NCBI RefSeq assembly: GCF_029227915.1
Contig: NC_079885.1
Location: 12,103,001 to 12,163,000, forward strand
Length of the DNA: 60,000 nucleotides
DNA from: Hydractinia symbiolongicarpus
Taxonomy: Eukaryota; Cnidaria; Hydrozoa; Anthoathecata; Hydractiniidae
Direction: 5' to 3'
Every line of letters starts with the position of its first letter. Positions within the stretch are counted from its first letter, which is position 1. Of this stretch, positions 10,601 to 23,102 are shown piece after piece. The notes under the pieces were generated by a model. It searched no databases. It was given only the letters and a program-made list of their open reading frames with translations, and was not told the origin of the DNA. Made by a program: the position numbers and the translations under genes.

Positions 10601-13600
10601 TCAAAAACATCTTACTTTTTTCTCAGCTTCAAATGTGTATGTATATACTCCATGTGCGTCGTTAAAAATTGTATAATTGTTCATCGGAGCGTAACAACTA
10701 AAAAAAAATTTACAGATTGTAAAAATTGGATAATTGGACACGGAGGAATTTTTTTAAACTTTAATGCAAGGTCAGATTTCACAAGTAAGAGTCGGTTCAA
10801 ATTGGAAAACAGTATCTTCGTCAAGTCCATAGAGAAAACAAGAAAGAAGGAGGTCATGTGGCGTCTCTCCGGTCGGGAAATATCCGATTTTAACTGACGC
10901 CTCTGTTAACCTCTATTTAAGGAGTTGTAAAGTAAAACAGAAAAAATACACGTGTTTACGTACAATGTGGCGACCTTCAGCACTTCTGCTGCACACATTG
11001 CTGAAAAAAATGTTAAATAAAAAATACAAAGTCTGTTCAAGACAAGAAAAATACCTAAATTAAAACAGCAAAACGGAATAGAACTGAACAGGAAAAATAA
11101 ATTTGATTGGATACTGCTAATTATTCTATTGTATTTATAATTTTTTGTCCACAAGAAAAATTAAAATGATTTCAACTTTCAGTTTGGGTCAAAGCGGATT
11201 GGAACGGAAATGTTTATCAACCAATCAGATTACACAAATCACAATTGTCCGTTCTGATCCACTGTTTTTGAGTGAAATTCACCTTCAAACACTCTAAATT
11301 GTACTGCAAATGAAGATGAAACTCGTTTGTGGTGATAACAAACGCAAACAATCACCACAAAATAATAACCGCTTTAATCATCAACCTTAACAAACACAAC
11401 AGGTCGCGATCATAACACACGTGTGAGTTCACAAGTTCAAACAATCAATGCATTAATTCACCCGCGATAATAGCGTTTGTGGACGCGACTGCAGGAATGA
11501 TATTTTTGATGACACCTTTCGTTAACCTGTACGTCACACCTTCAATACCGTACAGCGATGCTCTATTATAAGCTTTTTCGAATATCCATTTAACGTGTTC
11601 AGGATGGTCTCCGTCGATATTCACACCTAACAAAAGAAATAAAGATAAATAAAAACAAAGTTAACAAAACAGAACGTGTTTAAGGAGGACAGTTGGCTAC
11701 AACTAATTGTAATAAACAGAATGGAGTTGCAAAAACATTATGTGGAAATAGGAACACAAATATTTAACAGATTATTCCCCCCCCCCCCCCCCCTAAAAAA
11801 AAATTACAAAAAACCTACCATCAAAAGGCTTTTCTTTCGGCATTGTATGATTTTCACATATTCTATGCAATGTTCTGGAAGACGTGGAGTATCAGCAATG
11901 GTACACATTGGATAATTCACCTGAAGTAACAAAAAGAATACAAAATGCAAAGATCACCACACTTGCAGCCGCACATCCAAAATCAAAATTCTCGATACAC
12001 CCTACCTATAAAAATGATTGCAGAACAAAGTGACATATAATTTTATAGTCACTAACTCGTCAGAATTGAAAAAAAAAAGTTTTCAAGTTCAACAATAAAA
12101 AAAACCCTGTTTGAAACATCTTGATTTTGACAGATGATCACTAAACAGAAGATTTTTATTACAACCGACAGGCTGCTTTCAACCAAAACTCGATTTAACA
12201 ATTAAAAAAAGTATAAAATTCTTGCTTACTTTAAAATGAATTGGATTACTCACCTGCTGAGGAAATAAATCTAAATTACACTCGATACAAGCAGTGAGAC
12301 CTGGCATTATAACTCTGGCATTTCCTTTGAAACCTGAAAATTAAAGGTGGTTTAACCGTACAGACTCTCTCCAATCCCATTCCCTGTAACTCAAATATCT
12401 CCATAATTCGAAGAAGTCATATAAATTCCTGAGTTTCCTTCTCCTAATTAAAAAACAAATTTTAGGTTCCTTTGGGAAATTTTCTCTTTATAATTCGAAA
12501 TCTTATCTAATTATACCGTTAACCGTGTAAACTGACCATCATAATAACATCATCGAATTTTAAATGCTCTGATAATTTGTTCTGTTTTATCAATGTCCAT
12601 GACAAGACTTATCATTGAAGATATTATTTAGGTTCGTTTGTTCAGTATTCATATTACTGTGGAAAGTTTATTATTTCTTAAACATGATAGTTTAGTAGGC
12701 GACGTTTCGGGAGATCCTTCTCCCATCATCGGGCCAATGATGGGAGAAGGATCTCCCGAAACGTCGCCTACTAAACTATCCTGTTCAAGAAATGATAAAC
12801 TTTCCACAGTAACAAGACTTATCATTTTAAGAAGGAAAAGTTTTTTTTTAAGTTTTTTACTATATATTTTGTTATATTTTAAGGTATGAAAGCACAACTA
12901 GACTGACAAGAAAATTACCTAGATACACGTGATTTGAAGGTTTTCTCCAAAAATGAAGGCCTGGCAGATACTTTGAGTAAGTAAAAATTTAATGCCTGAA
13001 CAAAGAAACTCGAATAAGACTACACTTATGCCCTTTATTGCAAATCTAAAAAGTTGGTTTGAAGTAAAAAACAGCTAACCTTCAGTATTATAAAATGCAG
13101 CCATGGATTATTCTTCATAAGGAAACAAGTATATAAATTTAGGTATATAAATAGTACATAAATTGTAAATAGTAAATAAATAAAAAGTATATAAATTTAA
13201 CCTTCAGTTCCACCATCTATCCATGGTACAACAGAAGTTTGATCAAGCTGACCACTATCGTCATATTGCAAAAGGCTCAACTAAACAGAACGCAACGATA
13301 AAAAAAATCAGCCATTAGATAAAAAATCCTAGCTTTCCAATGGTGCAAAGATTGTTTAAAAAGTTTAAAAGCATAAAAAACGGTTTATTTCCTGACAAAT
13401 AAAGAATATCGTTTATCTAAGTTTGGATGAATTTTAAAATATCACACATTTCCATATACCTTAATACTGTTTTGTTAACTGACAAAATTGTTGTACAATC
13501 CATATTCATTATTAACATAACAAAAAAAATTAAACAACTGAAATAAATGACACTTTATACCAGCATTCCATTGATCCATCGTCTGGCAACAACTGAATCC

Positions 13601-13993
13601 AACCCGCACACAACAAAATTGAAACCTGCATAAAAAAATCGATTTTGTGAAAAAGCACGCATCTGACACAGTGTACATAGAACAAGACGTATGATATAAG
13701 TAAACAACCTCGCGAATAAAGTTTACAAGAAGCTGTCTATTAAATTGTGATTTTTGTTACAAAGTTAGACACGACATTTTGCTATTCAGATAGGCAATAA
13801 TATTTGTTACGCACTACGCAGTTATTTTTCAAAATTGATTTGCGAGATCTTTTTGAACGGAAAATTCCTCGAAAAGGTAATTTTCGATGGGTCAGTCTGG
13901 GGTAAACTGACTGACAGAAAGAAGAAAAACCACAAGCCCCACCTAAAATTTGCGAAATTCAGTAATTCAGTCCCCCCCCCCCAAAAAAAAAAC

Positions 13994-14028
<35 letters not shown>

Positions 14029-17000
14029 AGGATAAGAAAGTCACTCAGTGAGAAAAAGCAAAATAAAAAAAAAATAATGTATGAGTAAATCTTAATTGTT
14101 CGAAAAAAGAAATAGCTGCAGTTAAAAAAAATTATTACCAGAATTGTCACAAACAGTAAACTTCGATAAAAAGAATCCTGTGCACTTTTGGCGCGGAGAC
14201 AATTAACAACAAACGGAATCGGAAAATTTACGTTCTTTCGGAGTGTTTCCGAAACCATATTTCACTACATTGGCGTGTCATTAGCGTAGCGAAAAGAATT
14301 TCGTTCTTGTTATTATCTATATATGGTGGAGCGTCTTCGTTTTCCTCTAAGTATTGCTTTGGAAATTTTATTTTTCGCAGACTACTTTTCGGGCATTTGG
14401 GGAGACCTTAATTCTGCCTAGATTCACTTTTTAAAACTTTGGTGGAAACACCTTTAATTTACAAGTTAGTTAAATAACGCTTTTGAACACTTATCTTATC
14501 TTTTTAAAAATAAAACAAAACAAGATATTAAAAATGCACAACTATGAAACATCCACAATGCGACCCAATTCTACAATTTCTGCTAACAAAAATACAGCGT
14601 ATCATCCATGGTTAAAAGTCGCGCGATTGAAACGTTTATGGTCTTAAACGGCATTTAGGTGACAAAGAATCAAAATTTTGATGTCACCATCATGTTAGCA
14701 TACTTTTTTTGTTATCTGTGCCAAATTTTGTCGAAAATAAAGTAGTTTTAATTTCGGACCAATTTTGGCCTAAAATGACATTTAGGTGACAAAAATCAAA
14801 ATTTTAATGTCACCATCATGTTCAGCATACGTTTTTTGTTAACTTTGCCAAATTTTGTCTAAAATAAAGTAGTTTTAATTTTTGGACCAATTTTGGCCTA
14901 AAATGACATTTAGGTGACAAAAATCAAAATTATGATGTCACTATTATGTTCAGCATACCTTTTTGCAATTGACCATTTGGGACATTTAGTTAGTTACGAG
15001 TTGGAAACCTATTCTCGCAGGCGAGATAGTAAAAAGAAAAAAAAAAAAGTAAAAATAGTTACCAAGATGAGATTCGAACACACGACTACTGCCGTGTCGG
15101 TGCTTAGAGAGGCAAAAATTTCCATTCTCGTAGGACATATTTGCGTTTTAATACAAGCTCAAGAGCTTGTAATAAAATTACTGAAAAAACAATGACCTTT
15201 TCATAAATTGAATGCAAAAAGTATTTTACATACCTCGATAAAATTCTTCATCAAAATCTTGTATTTTACAGTAATGACTGAGTTAGTTAAAGAAAACATC
15301 TGCAACATTACTTTACGTAGGGACGAAGCATTTTGAACAGAAATTTTTTGGCACGTGTTTAAGATTATGAGGATGCAAATTATTGCAATAATTATTGCTA
15401 TCGTACTAAAAAAAACCAAAACATGAACAGATATATAGTTTTTACAAATTACACGGTTGAAAAGATACGGCTTTACGCAGCAGCCTTTAACTCGATTGTT
15501 AATAAATTGTGCAGCTACAACAGCTTTAGATTTTCCAATGTCTTTTTGCCTAAGAATGCGATAGTTCTGTATGAATTATTGAACTGAACATGTTGGCAAT
15601 TCTTTTGTCAATATCATTAAAGATCTAACAATAAATAGCATGTGTCAAATGGCAAAAGTCTATGAGTACCCTTTAACATAAAACTTTTTCTTTGACACAT
15701 GCAAAAAAGACATCGCCTTTATTTAAATTAGCGCTAGTATGCTTATTATCACCTATTGTGGGTGGGTAAAAAAAGGCGTTTTTTAATTACCTGAACAAGA
15801 ATTGTCTGTTTAAATTTGAAAGATCTATGGTATCCATATCAATAACATCGATGTGTTTAAATCCTGTCAATGCCTGTAAACAAAATAAATTGCTTTAAAA
15901 CATACAGGAAACTGCGCAGCGAAAAGTAAATTACTTGTCGCTTGACAGTATAACAGTCAAAATTTTTCACAACAGTGTTCAATATACATGTAAAAGCGGT
16001 AATGTTTACCGAAAAAAATGACACATTTTTTCTACACGCTTAACAGTAAAAGGAGATTGTTTTAGTATACTATTTATTTAAATGTCTACAATCACTGGCA
16101 ATGAGGAAAACATAAAAATAACAAGATAAAAAAAAAACATACCAAGTCTTTTAACAACTCACATCCCAGGCCTCCTGCACCAACGACCAGTATCTTTATA
16201 TTTTCTCTCAAGAAATCATAACCCTGAATAAACAAATGGAGATAGAAAAAGAGGTACAACATATCGTTAAAGACATTTGAAATGTTACCATCTATACATA
16301 CTATAGATCTACAGTTGTCTCAAGCAGCACGTGCCCAAGAATTCCTAATATTTCCGAATTTTGAATGGCATTTTTTATTTATTTTGACCGAAAATGTCAG
16401 ATAGAATTCGAATTTTGTACACCTAGTTACAAAGTGCACAATTAAGAACAGCAACAACAAAAAACTTTTTTAAAGCATTTTTGTTAGCATAACTTCGTAA
16501 GGTAATCTTTCATAGAAATACAACATCACAAAATCTTTCCTCCATGCACTTTGGTAATAATGGCTTCTAAACCATGTAGCCAGGCTGTTTTCCCATGTAG
16601 CGCCTGGATAAACGGTTTATAAGTTATTTAGTACCTGGTAACCTGATGAAAACATAGGATACTATAGCTCAAGTAGATCTAAGTCACAAAAACATTGGCA
16701 TTTAGATGAAAAATAAAATACATGTTTATGTATACAGAAACCATGTCTTCTGACAATGTAAACGTTCGGTCAACCGAAGGAAAAGAATTTCTTTTCGAAC
16801 ACAATGAACACATTCTTATAGTTCCATTCTGAAAGTTCTAAAATCTGCCGTTGGTGAAGTGGTTATGTTTGTTGTGAAATCAAACAAGTAATTGTTGGAA
16901 TTAACCCGAAATAAATGAAGCTATAGACATCACATTAAACTTGCTTTTTTGAGAGATAGTTGATTATTCGGGAGTGGTGTTTAGTAGATTTACGTGAAAG

Positions 17001-17623
17001 AGCTGTTCACACCAATGACGTCTGTTGTGAATATATTATACAGACAAACATATTTATTTTTTAAAAGGTGATACTCACATTAGGATCTGCTTCAAATTGA
17101 TCACTTGATAACGGTCCATTTGTTGATAACAACTTACGATAATTGTTCCAACGACCAGACAGTGAGTTCGAGTCTGTCTCCCTGAAACACAAGAGCTTCT
17201 GTTATAACAAAATGTCCTTGCTTTTTAAGTTTTACTGAGTAAAACCCTTTATGGATGACAATTTGTGAATTAAGTCGTTTTAACTGTGTTGTTACTAGCT
17301 GTCTGAAAACCTGTTGTCTTTTCGTGTGTTAATAACACTAAAATCATCTCAATGTCTTCTGAATATCCCTTTATCTTTGCTGGATCTCTCATACATTTCC
17401 CCGACCTTTTTTTATCTGTTCCATTATTCCTTTTATCAATCATATATGGATATATATTATTGTGTCCACTACACAAAAAGCCTTCCTTAATGGTAACATT
17501 TCAGTAGATTGGGATTTTTTATAAACCATCATTACAAAACCTGACAATGAGTGAATCATCACGTTACAATATAAAAACTTACATTTGATCTTCAACTTCT
17601 GCATCAACTTCCATTGTTTTCAT
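7563..17623 (-). CDS. UBA3: NEDD8-activating enzyme E1 catalytic subunit UBA3 (17 exons; one frame break in exon 10)
   Basis: UBA3 pairs with NAE1, adenylates NEDD8 and holds it as a thioester before passing it to UBE2M/UBE2F. Exons in transcript order: 17583-17623 (ATG 17623), 17079-17181, 16143-16223, 15791-15873, 15469-15549, 15234-15277, 13561-13625, 13202-13280, 12254-12333, 11819-11920, 11462-11626, 10964-11000, 10616-10697, 9547-9647, 8272-8335, 8000-8054, 7563-7654 (stop 7563-7565). All borders are GT-AG and phases agree except at exon 10. Visible features: nucleotide loop [10 protein letters not shown] (about residues 61-70), [19 protein letters not shown], zinc ligands ACIEC (208/211) and CPAC (351/354), catalytic Cys in [12 protein letters not shown] (about 225), and the ubiquitin-fold domain binding E2 at the C-terminus (ends [20 protein letters not shown]). 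Length is about 451 residues against 463 in human. One base is missing near 11841. Confidence 0.95.
7655..7686. repeat. (AAAT)n microsatellite forming the pyrimidine tract of the last UBA3 intron
   Basis: Eight or so AAAT units on the plus strand read as (TTTA)n on the transcribed strand and run straight into the TTTAG acceptor of the terminal UBA3 exon at 7654. The microsatellite therefore supplies the pyrimidine-rich tract of this splice site. Confidence 0.75.
11777..11793. repeat. Poly-C tract in a UBA3 intron
   Basis: An uninterrupted run of about 17 C on the plus strand followed by a run of A, about 26 bp downstream (in transcript direction) of the exon 10 donor. Such runs are prone to read and assembly error, which matters because the UBA3 frame break lies about 50 bp away. 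Confidence 0.7.
12652..12812. mobile_element. Near-perfect palindromic foldback element in UBA3 intron 8
   Basis: The left arm (about 12652-12728, starting ATTACTGTGGAAAGTTTATT and ending CTCCCATCAT) is matched almost base for base by its reverse complement at about 12736-12812, with a loop of only about 7 nt (CGGGCCA). The arm is therefore about 77 bp with a handful of mismatches. The 15-mer ACAAGACTTATCATT occurs at 12602-12616 and again at 12812-12826, so a direct repeat flanks the structure. It has no coding function; both strands give the same peptide because of the symmetry. A short MITE or a template-switch inversion could produce it. Confidence 0.75.
13971..14026. repeat. Poly-C / poly-A low-complexity tract
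   Basis: A run of about 12 C is followed by about 45 bases that are nearly all A. It lies in UBA3 intron 6. It may be the decayed tail of a retroelement, but no element body can be recognised beside it. Confidence 0.6.
14652..14960. repeat. Tandem repeat, about 127-bp unit, about 2.5 copies
   Basis: Copies begin CATTTAGGTGACAAA at 14652, 14779 and 14907, so the period is 127-128 bp; the third copy is partial. Each unit contains a quasi-palindrome GGTGACAAAAATCAAAATTTTGATGTCACC-like stem (GGTGAC inverted as GTCACC) followed by TAAAGTAGTTTTAATTT and CCAATTTTGGCC. The array lies in the UBA3 intron between exons 6 and 7. No coding content. Confidence 0.8.
15055..15115 (-). repeat. Possible tRNA-derived SINE fragment
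   Basis: Read on the minus strand, GTGTTCGAATCTCATCTTGG resembles the B-box/T-arm of a tRNA (GGTTCGANNCC), preceded by a GC-richer stretch AAGCACCGACACGGCAGTAG. It directly follows the 127-bp tandem array and is bordered by an A-rich run. No complete cloverleaf can be folded by eye, so it is not a tRNA gene. Confidence 0.3.
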
Positions 17624-19654
17624 TGCTGTTCATTTGTTTATTGTTATTTACATATTTATCTATTATAATTAAAAAAATGGCATCACAATGTTTGAATTAG
17701 AACAACATGCTTTTTCGTCATTTAGTCAAATTAAGAGGGGGAACAGTAGAAGTTTTATGCTTTACCATAAATAATATTATTGCATAGCCTATTTACAAAT
17801 TAGCTTATTAGTTTGTGGCACCCAAAACATGCACTTCAGTTATAGTAATTTTTTAATGCAAATTTATCATGCTGTAAAACGCACAGATGTAACAGAAATT
17901 GAACCATTTGAAAGTAACCCACAATTTGGAGATGATACAAAAATTTAAAATCAAGTCTTTACGCATCTTTTTATATTTTATACTATTAAAATCTTACAGA
18001 CTGAAAAATGAAATAAAATATATAATAAACACGAAAGGAATTCTGACAATAATACATCAAAATTAATCCTAAACAATATGGTAAATTTTCAGAAACATTA
18101 CATGATGAGACTATAATGCAAATATTTTTATCTTATCAAACATAAAAAACTGAGTTCGAGATTCAAAGTAGAATACCCAAATCTGGGCGTTGCCTTTTTA
18201 AACCATTCACACATGTTGAAAAAACCAAATATTGATAGGTAAATATTACAAGTATTAAAAAATATATTCACAAAGCTTCCTGACATACTGCTTACATTGG
18301 CTAGCAAAGATGTCATGTTTTCTCTAATTATGCAAAGTATTGACATGGTATTAAAAATATAAATACACAAGTTATAAGTCTGTATGACATCATAGCATCT
18401 GTTTACCCTAATGTGAACAGTGTAACAGGTTCAGAGTCAAAACTTATAAGGGGGGGAAAGAACACTCTGTCCTTATGACATTAAAAAATCTTGACGCATT
18501 GTCATTGACAGTACACCAAATCAAAACATTTTTAAAGAGTTCTAGTTGACAAAAAACAATGGTTATTATTATTTCTTCTTTTCATTATCAAATATTTATA
18601 GGTGAAACAATGAACACATGATCATGCATGCTCACTTGCAAAAAATACATTGGTGACAACAGCAGTTTGGTATTCAGATTGTGTATATGAAATATAAAAT
18701 AAGACAAAATGTGTAAATCATGTAAATGTGCTGTACTGTGAAATGAAATGCTGTGGAACCAACACTGGCCAATAAAAATATTCTATAATGTCAGTATGAA
18801 CACAAATGTTTTGTGTAAGCAAATATTCAGGTGCTGGATATGCATAAGTAGAAGATGCAATTAGCTGAGTAATCATTATCTGCCTGCTTACAAATGAAAG
18901 AGGTTGTTTCAAGTGATATGTTATATCTAAGGTTCTGAAGGGCATGGAACTAAAAATTTGTAGACTTTTTCAGATTCTGAAGTTTTAGTCAAGACAAGTA
19001 AGTTTTCATTTTAAAAACTACATAACGAATCACTTTTTTGTCAGAAACTTTTTGAATGGTTCATTTGGCCTTACTCTGTTAGTGACAATTAAAGTAAATC
19101 CTATTACCAATTCTTCACATACTTGATGCATGCTGAATGACACATATTGAAAATCACCACTTACATATGAGATATGGTTATATAAATGTAGAAACATCTT
19201 CACAAAGATGTAAAAGAAGGTGTTCAAGTGTTTAAGTTAAGTCTTTCTTAGCATATTGGTGGGCATGCTGGTAGTATTAGGACATTTTTTTTTTACTATT
19301 TATCTTATTATAAGCTTGTTTATAAAAATAAAGTGTACAAGGGGGTATGCAATTCCAGTGGTTTCTGAAGCTGCAGAGACTTTAATGGTTTATAAAATCA
19401 GTAATAATTCAGCTAAAAAAGATTAAGGTGCTTCTCTGTAAGCTTTTTTCTGAAATTTTACACCACCACCACCACCCTGTCTCCCTGCACCCTAGCTGAT
19501 CTGTCTTTTCGTCAAGAAATAAAAATACAGGACACTCTCCAATCAGAGGACAAAGTTGTGTGTGTATAAAATGAATTATAAAAAAAGTGAGGTAAGAATC
19601 ATATTTCCATTTTTAAAGGGGGGATTAGGGATGTACTTTCAGAGTTAATTATTA
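17624..19654. other. Spacer upstream of UBA3, no gene recognised
   Basis: About 2 kb of AT-rich sequence. Frames longer than 60 codons are present on the minus strand at 18128-18370 and 18718-18945, but they match no family I know, have no neighbouring exons and are rich in residues expected from random AT-rich DNA. The first UBA3 exon begins at 17623; the promoter cannot be located by eye. Confidence 0.4.
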
Positions 19655-20776
19655 ATATACCATACTTTGAAGATATGTTACATTGGCATGGTTTTGAAAG
19701 AGCAATGTAGTGGTGATGCAGAAATCAATTTAACAAACGATGAAAGAGAAATAGTTACGTGGCGCTGTAATTTGTCTTTTACTGTGGTGGTAGAAAGGAT
19801 TTGTAATCAACACTATTCCAAATATGTGAAAATCTACACATTACATCAACGAAAATGCTGTGATCCCTTCAAGTTGCATAGGAAAACAGTAACAAGTAAG
19901 TTTTCTCTCGACTGTGTTTTTTCGTTGTGATGAAATAATATTTTAGTACAGTATTTACATTTTATAATACATTTTTATTTAGAGAGATTGTCAACAGTGA
20001 CAATTAACTTAGCAAAGCATATGAGGAATAGAAACTTTGCAGACACACCTGGCCAGAAAATTTGCGATAACTGCAGGAAAAAACTTGCTGCAGAAGAGGA
20101 TTTATCTCAAACAGAGGATGAAGAGTTGGACAATTGTGGGGAAGATTATCAACCACATGAAATACAACAGTCTTTCAAAGACAGCACACTTTCTGACTTC
20201 AGAATCTCTCCAATAAAGAAACACAGTAAATCAGAAAGACATAAGCACATTGAAAGTAAGCAGAAACTAGCTCGTGTTCAGGAAAAACTGAGCTATGAAG
20301 TAGGGCAATGTTACTCTTTGGCATCACCTTCTTCAAGTCCAGTTTTTTTAAAAAAAGAACAGTTGTCAGAATTCAATCAACTGGAGAGAAAAGCTAGGAG
20401 TTTCGAAGAGCTTATACATCTAATCAAAGAGAAAATCAACAATACTACTGATAAAAGAGAAATCATGCGCCTCCTAACAATTGTCCCATCTTCTTGGACC
20501 ATCAGGGGAAACAATTAAAACTTTCAGTGTAACCGTACGATGTGATGGCATTTGGAGGAACAGTGAAAAGAATCACAGCTGCTGAAAGTCTGAGACGACC
20601 TTACAAGGAACAAATCCTCTCAGCAAAAGTTATGTTTAATTTCTGTAAAGATAAAATAAATGGCATCACATTCTTTTACTCTAGCAAAGAAGAATTAGAA
20701 GAAACAAGGAGTAAAAATATTGGCTGTTGTGATTATGTAACTGTCACACGCACTCTGTCATCACTCTCTTTCTGAC
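19655..20776 (+). pseudogene. Cys-rich/coiled-coil protein with an ARL14EP-like motif, apparently decayed
   Basis: Exon A (about 19655-19893) encodes EINLTNDEREIVTWRCNL, RICNQHYSKYVKIYTL and CCDPFKLHRKTVT, ends at a GTAAGT donor, and joins in phase at the TTTAG acceptor to exon B from 19982. Exon B continues LSTVTINLAKHMRN, ICDNCRKKL, an acidic stretch and a coiled-coil-like segment (LSEFNQLERKARSFEELIHL) to MRLLTIVPSSWTIR. The CCDPF...CxxC arrangement resembles the ARL14-effector-protein domain; I recall similar multi-copy proteins from cnidarians but cannot confirm this here. At about 20503 a run of four G shifts the frame, giving a stop at 20518, while an adjacent frame continues plausibly. 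No good initiator context is visible. I infer a pseudogene or a degraded transposon-domesticated family member. Confidence 0.5.
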
Positions 20777-23102
20777 TTTCAATAATCGTACATTTGTATC
20801 AAGCATTGTGATGGTTAACCTTAAAACTTACAGTTTGTGAGTAATATAAGTTAATAGAGCATAGAGCTTATCATAAATCTCGATACAAAAAAAAAGTAGT
20901 CTTTTTTTAAATGGCACCTATTTTTAGGTTTTTATGCAAAACAAAAGGAAAATAAATAAATATACTCTGTCTTATAAGAATGTCTGGATTTCAGCTGAAC
21001 GTGCTCAGTTTTTTTCAAAATCTCGGTCTCAATGTTCTTAAACACCAGGTCCTTATGTATTTTGTTTTCTTGCTTACATGAAATCTTGAAAACTAATCTT
21101 GCAAAATTGTTCAAATTGTTTACCTAATGAAAGTAATCTCAATGAAATTTTTCCAAGTGTCGATTTGTGAAAATATAAAACCAAAAATTTTGTTTTTGAC
21201 CTAATAAAAAAATTTCACATTATTTTCACTTATTAAAGTTAAAGTCGACATGACAAGCATTTTGTGGACAAAATTTTACAGATTTTTTTTTCTAGGCAGC
21301 ACGTCAGTAACCATTTTGTGCTTTCTTCAAACAACAATTTTTAAATTGTTTTATGAAATGATCCTCTCAAGGAAAATTTTTTTTTGACTGAGCAAAATCA
21401 CTGGACAATTTCATTTGCCAGAAAAAACACCAAGATGGTAATTCTTTGAATAAAAAAAATAAAAATTAGTATATCATCCCTTTTAAAATTCCAAAAAGTA
21501 AGGTTGATACCTTACTTTTTGGAATTTTAAATAATTTTTTTAACAAATACAATATACAATAGAGGCAAGAACATTCCAAAGGAAAATTTAAAGTCGAACA
21601 CTTTCCCTACAAAGTCAAATTAGCATCCCAATTCTGAAATCACAAATGTGTAAAAATGTGAATTATAAATACTTCCAAAACTACCCTCACTTGAAGCCTG
21701 GCTAATGTTATGTTCACACATGTTGTTTAAAAATAAGGTACACTTAAAAACTGGAGACACAGGATATATACCAGCAACATCACCATTTTGGTAAACAGCT
21801 TGAAATTTCACGTTTTTTGGAACAAGTCAGCAGCCAGTCAACTAGCTACTCATATCATTTTTAAAGCTAGCTAATACATAGCTCATTTAACACCAAGAAT
21901 AATAAACAAAAGCATTAGACGGTCCAATAATACATGCTATTATCCCATATTATCACCAAATATTAATAACAATCTATATGACAAAATAATTTGGCAAATA
22001 TAGCAAGTAAACAAACCATATCTGCACTTCTTTACTGCAAACTAAAAATTTGCTCATAACTAATCTCGTTTTCATGTTATTTGGTAACTTGGTATGTATA
22101 TTACACGGAACAATAATGGATATGGAAATAGGTCTATTAAAAAAAGTTAGCAGCCCAAACCCCCAGTTTGTTTTTGATCTCCTTGATAGGCAATCAATGT
22201 TATTTTACACCAGTCAAAAAAATGCTAAGTTCACCCCTAAAAGGGCAGCAGCGTTTGGGGGTCAATGGTAATATCTGCTAAGAAAATGACGTTTTTTGAG
22301 TGAGAATGATGTTGGTGTAGGTAAAAGTGTATCTGATAGGTCAGGACATGGTAAGTAGAGGTGGTTTACACAGGCGTGGGTGAAACAGAGAGGCAGGAAT
22401 ATAAGCTTTCGTGCTTAAAGAAAATTGTAGCAGATCTTTAAATGTAATACTATTTTTCTGCAACAACGTATTTTTGGTAATTTTCATTAAACGAAAAATG
22501 TATGGAACTAACGTTCTCTTGTATTTCCAGTTCTTTTTTCAATTCAAAAATGCTTCATCTAATTACCAGGGTTAAAAAAGGTCGATTTTTTCCTTGGACT
22601 TTAACACAAACAAATTTTTCACAAAAAGAGTTTTCCTTTTTTTAAATTAAATTGACCTTTTATGAAACCATTGTAAAGCATTACTAAAAAATAAATTGAA
22701 CTAAAAATACGTAAACTAAAGCAATATTGGTACACCGTAACATAATTGCATAAATGAAGCAACATGCGACATGCACATAAATCCATCATAAATTTACTGA
22801 ACATAATAAAAGTGTTAAACAGAGGCAATACCATTAGACAACAGGTACAAGTTAAGTTAGTAGTGAGAAGAACATGTTTGCAAAATGGATTTTAGCAAGT
22901 ATTTATTATTGCATTTTCTTTGCTGAAGCATTGCTACCAACAAAATTACATTGTCAAAAAATTAGTATTAAACAATGAAAAATAGTAATTAACATAAAAA
23001 AAAGGAGTGTTATTGTTTCGTTTGTTTTTCAATTTGTTGATTTTATGGATAGTAATTAGGTTATTCATATCTTTAAAACACATTAGAATATTCAATATTA
23101 TT
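20777..23102. other. Spacer between the Cys-rich pseudogene and MTG2
   Basis: About 2.3 kb with no recognised gene. It contains one perfect hairpin (21483-21530). The frames at 20932-21114, 21620-21811 and 22619-22834 on the minus strand and 22050-22271 on the plus strand show no domain, splice-site support or bias. Confidence 0.4.
21483..21530. repeat. Perfect inverted repeat, 21-bp arms, 6-nt loop
   Basis: TTAAAATTCCAAAAAGTAAGG at 21483-21503 is exactly inverted at 21510-21530, with loop TTGATA. It lies in intergenic DNA downstream of MTG2. Whether it acts in RNA processing or is just a replication-slip palindrome cannot be judged from sequence. Confidence 0.85.

Noticed and set aside
12638-12897. 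Two opposite-strand frames that encode the same peptide [20 protein letters not shown]
   Set aside because: They are produced by the palindrome at 12652-12812; symmetrical DNA reads the same on both strands. No start context or splice support.
13959-14258. A 99-codon Phe-rich minus-strand frame
   Set aside because: It is driven by the poly-A/poly-C tract and lies in an intron.
1094-17623. Operon of GPI and UBA3
   Set aside because: They share strand, but 5.4 kb with several transposable elements separates them and no trans-splice-type short spacing is seen.
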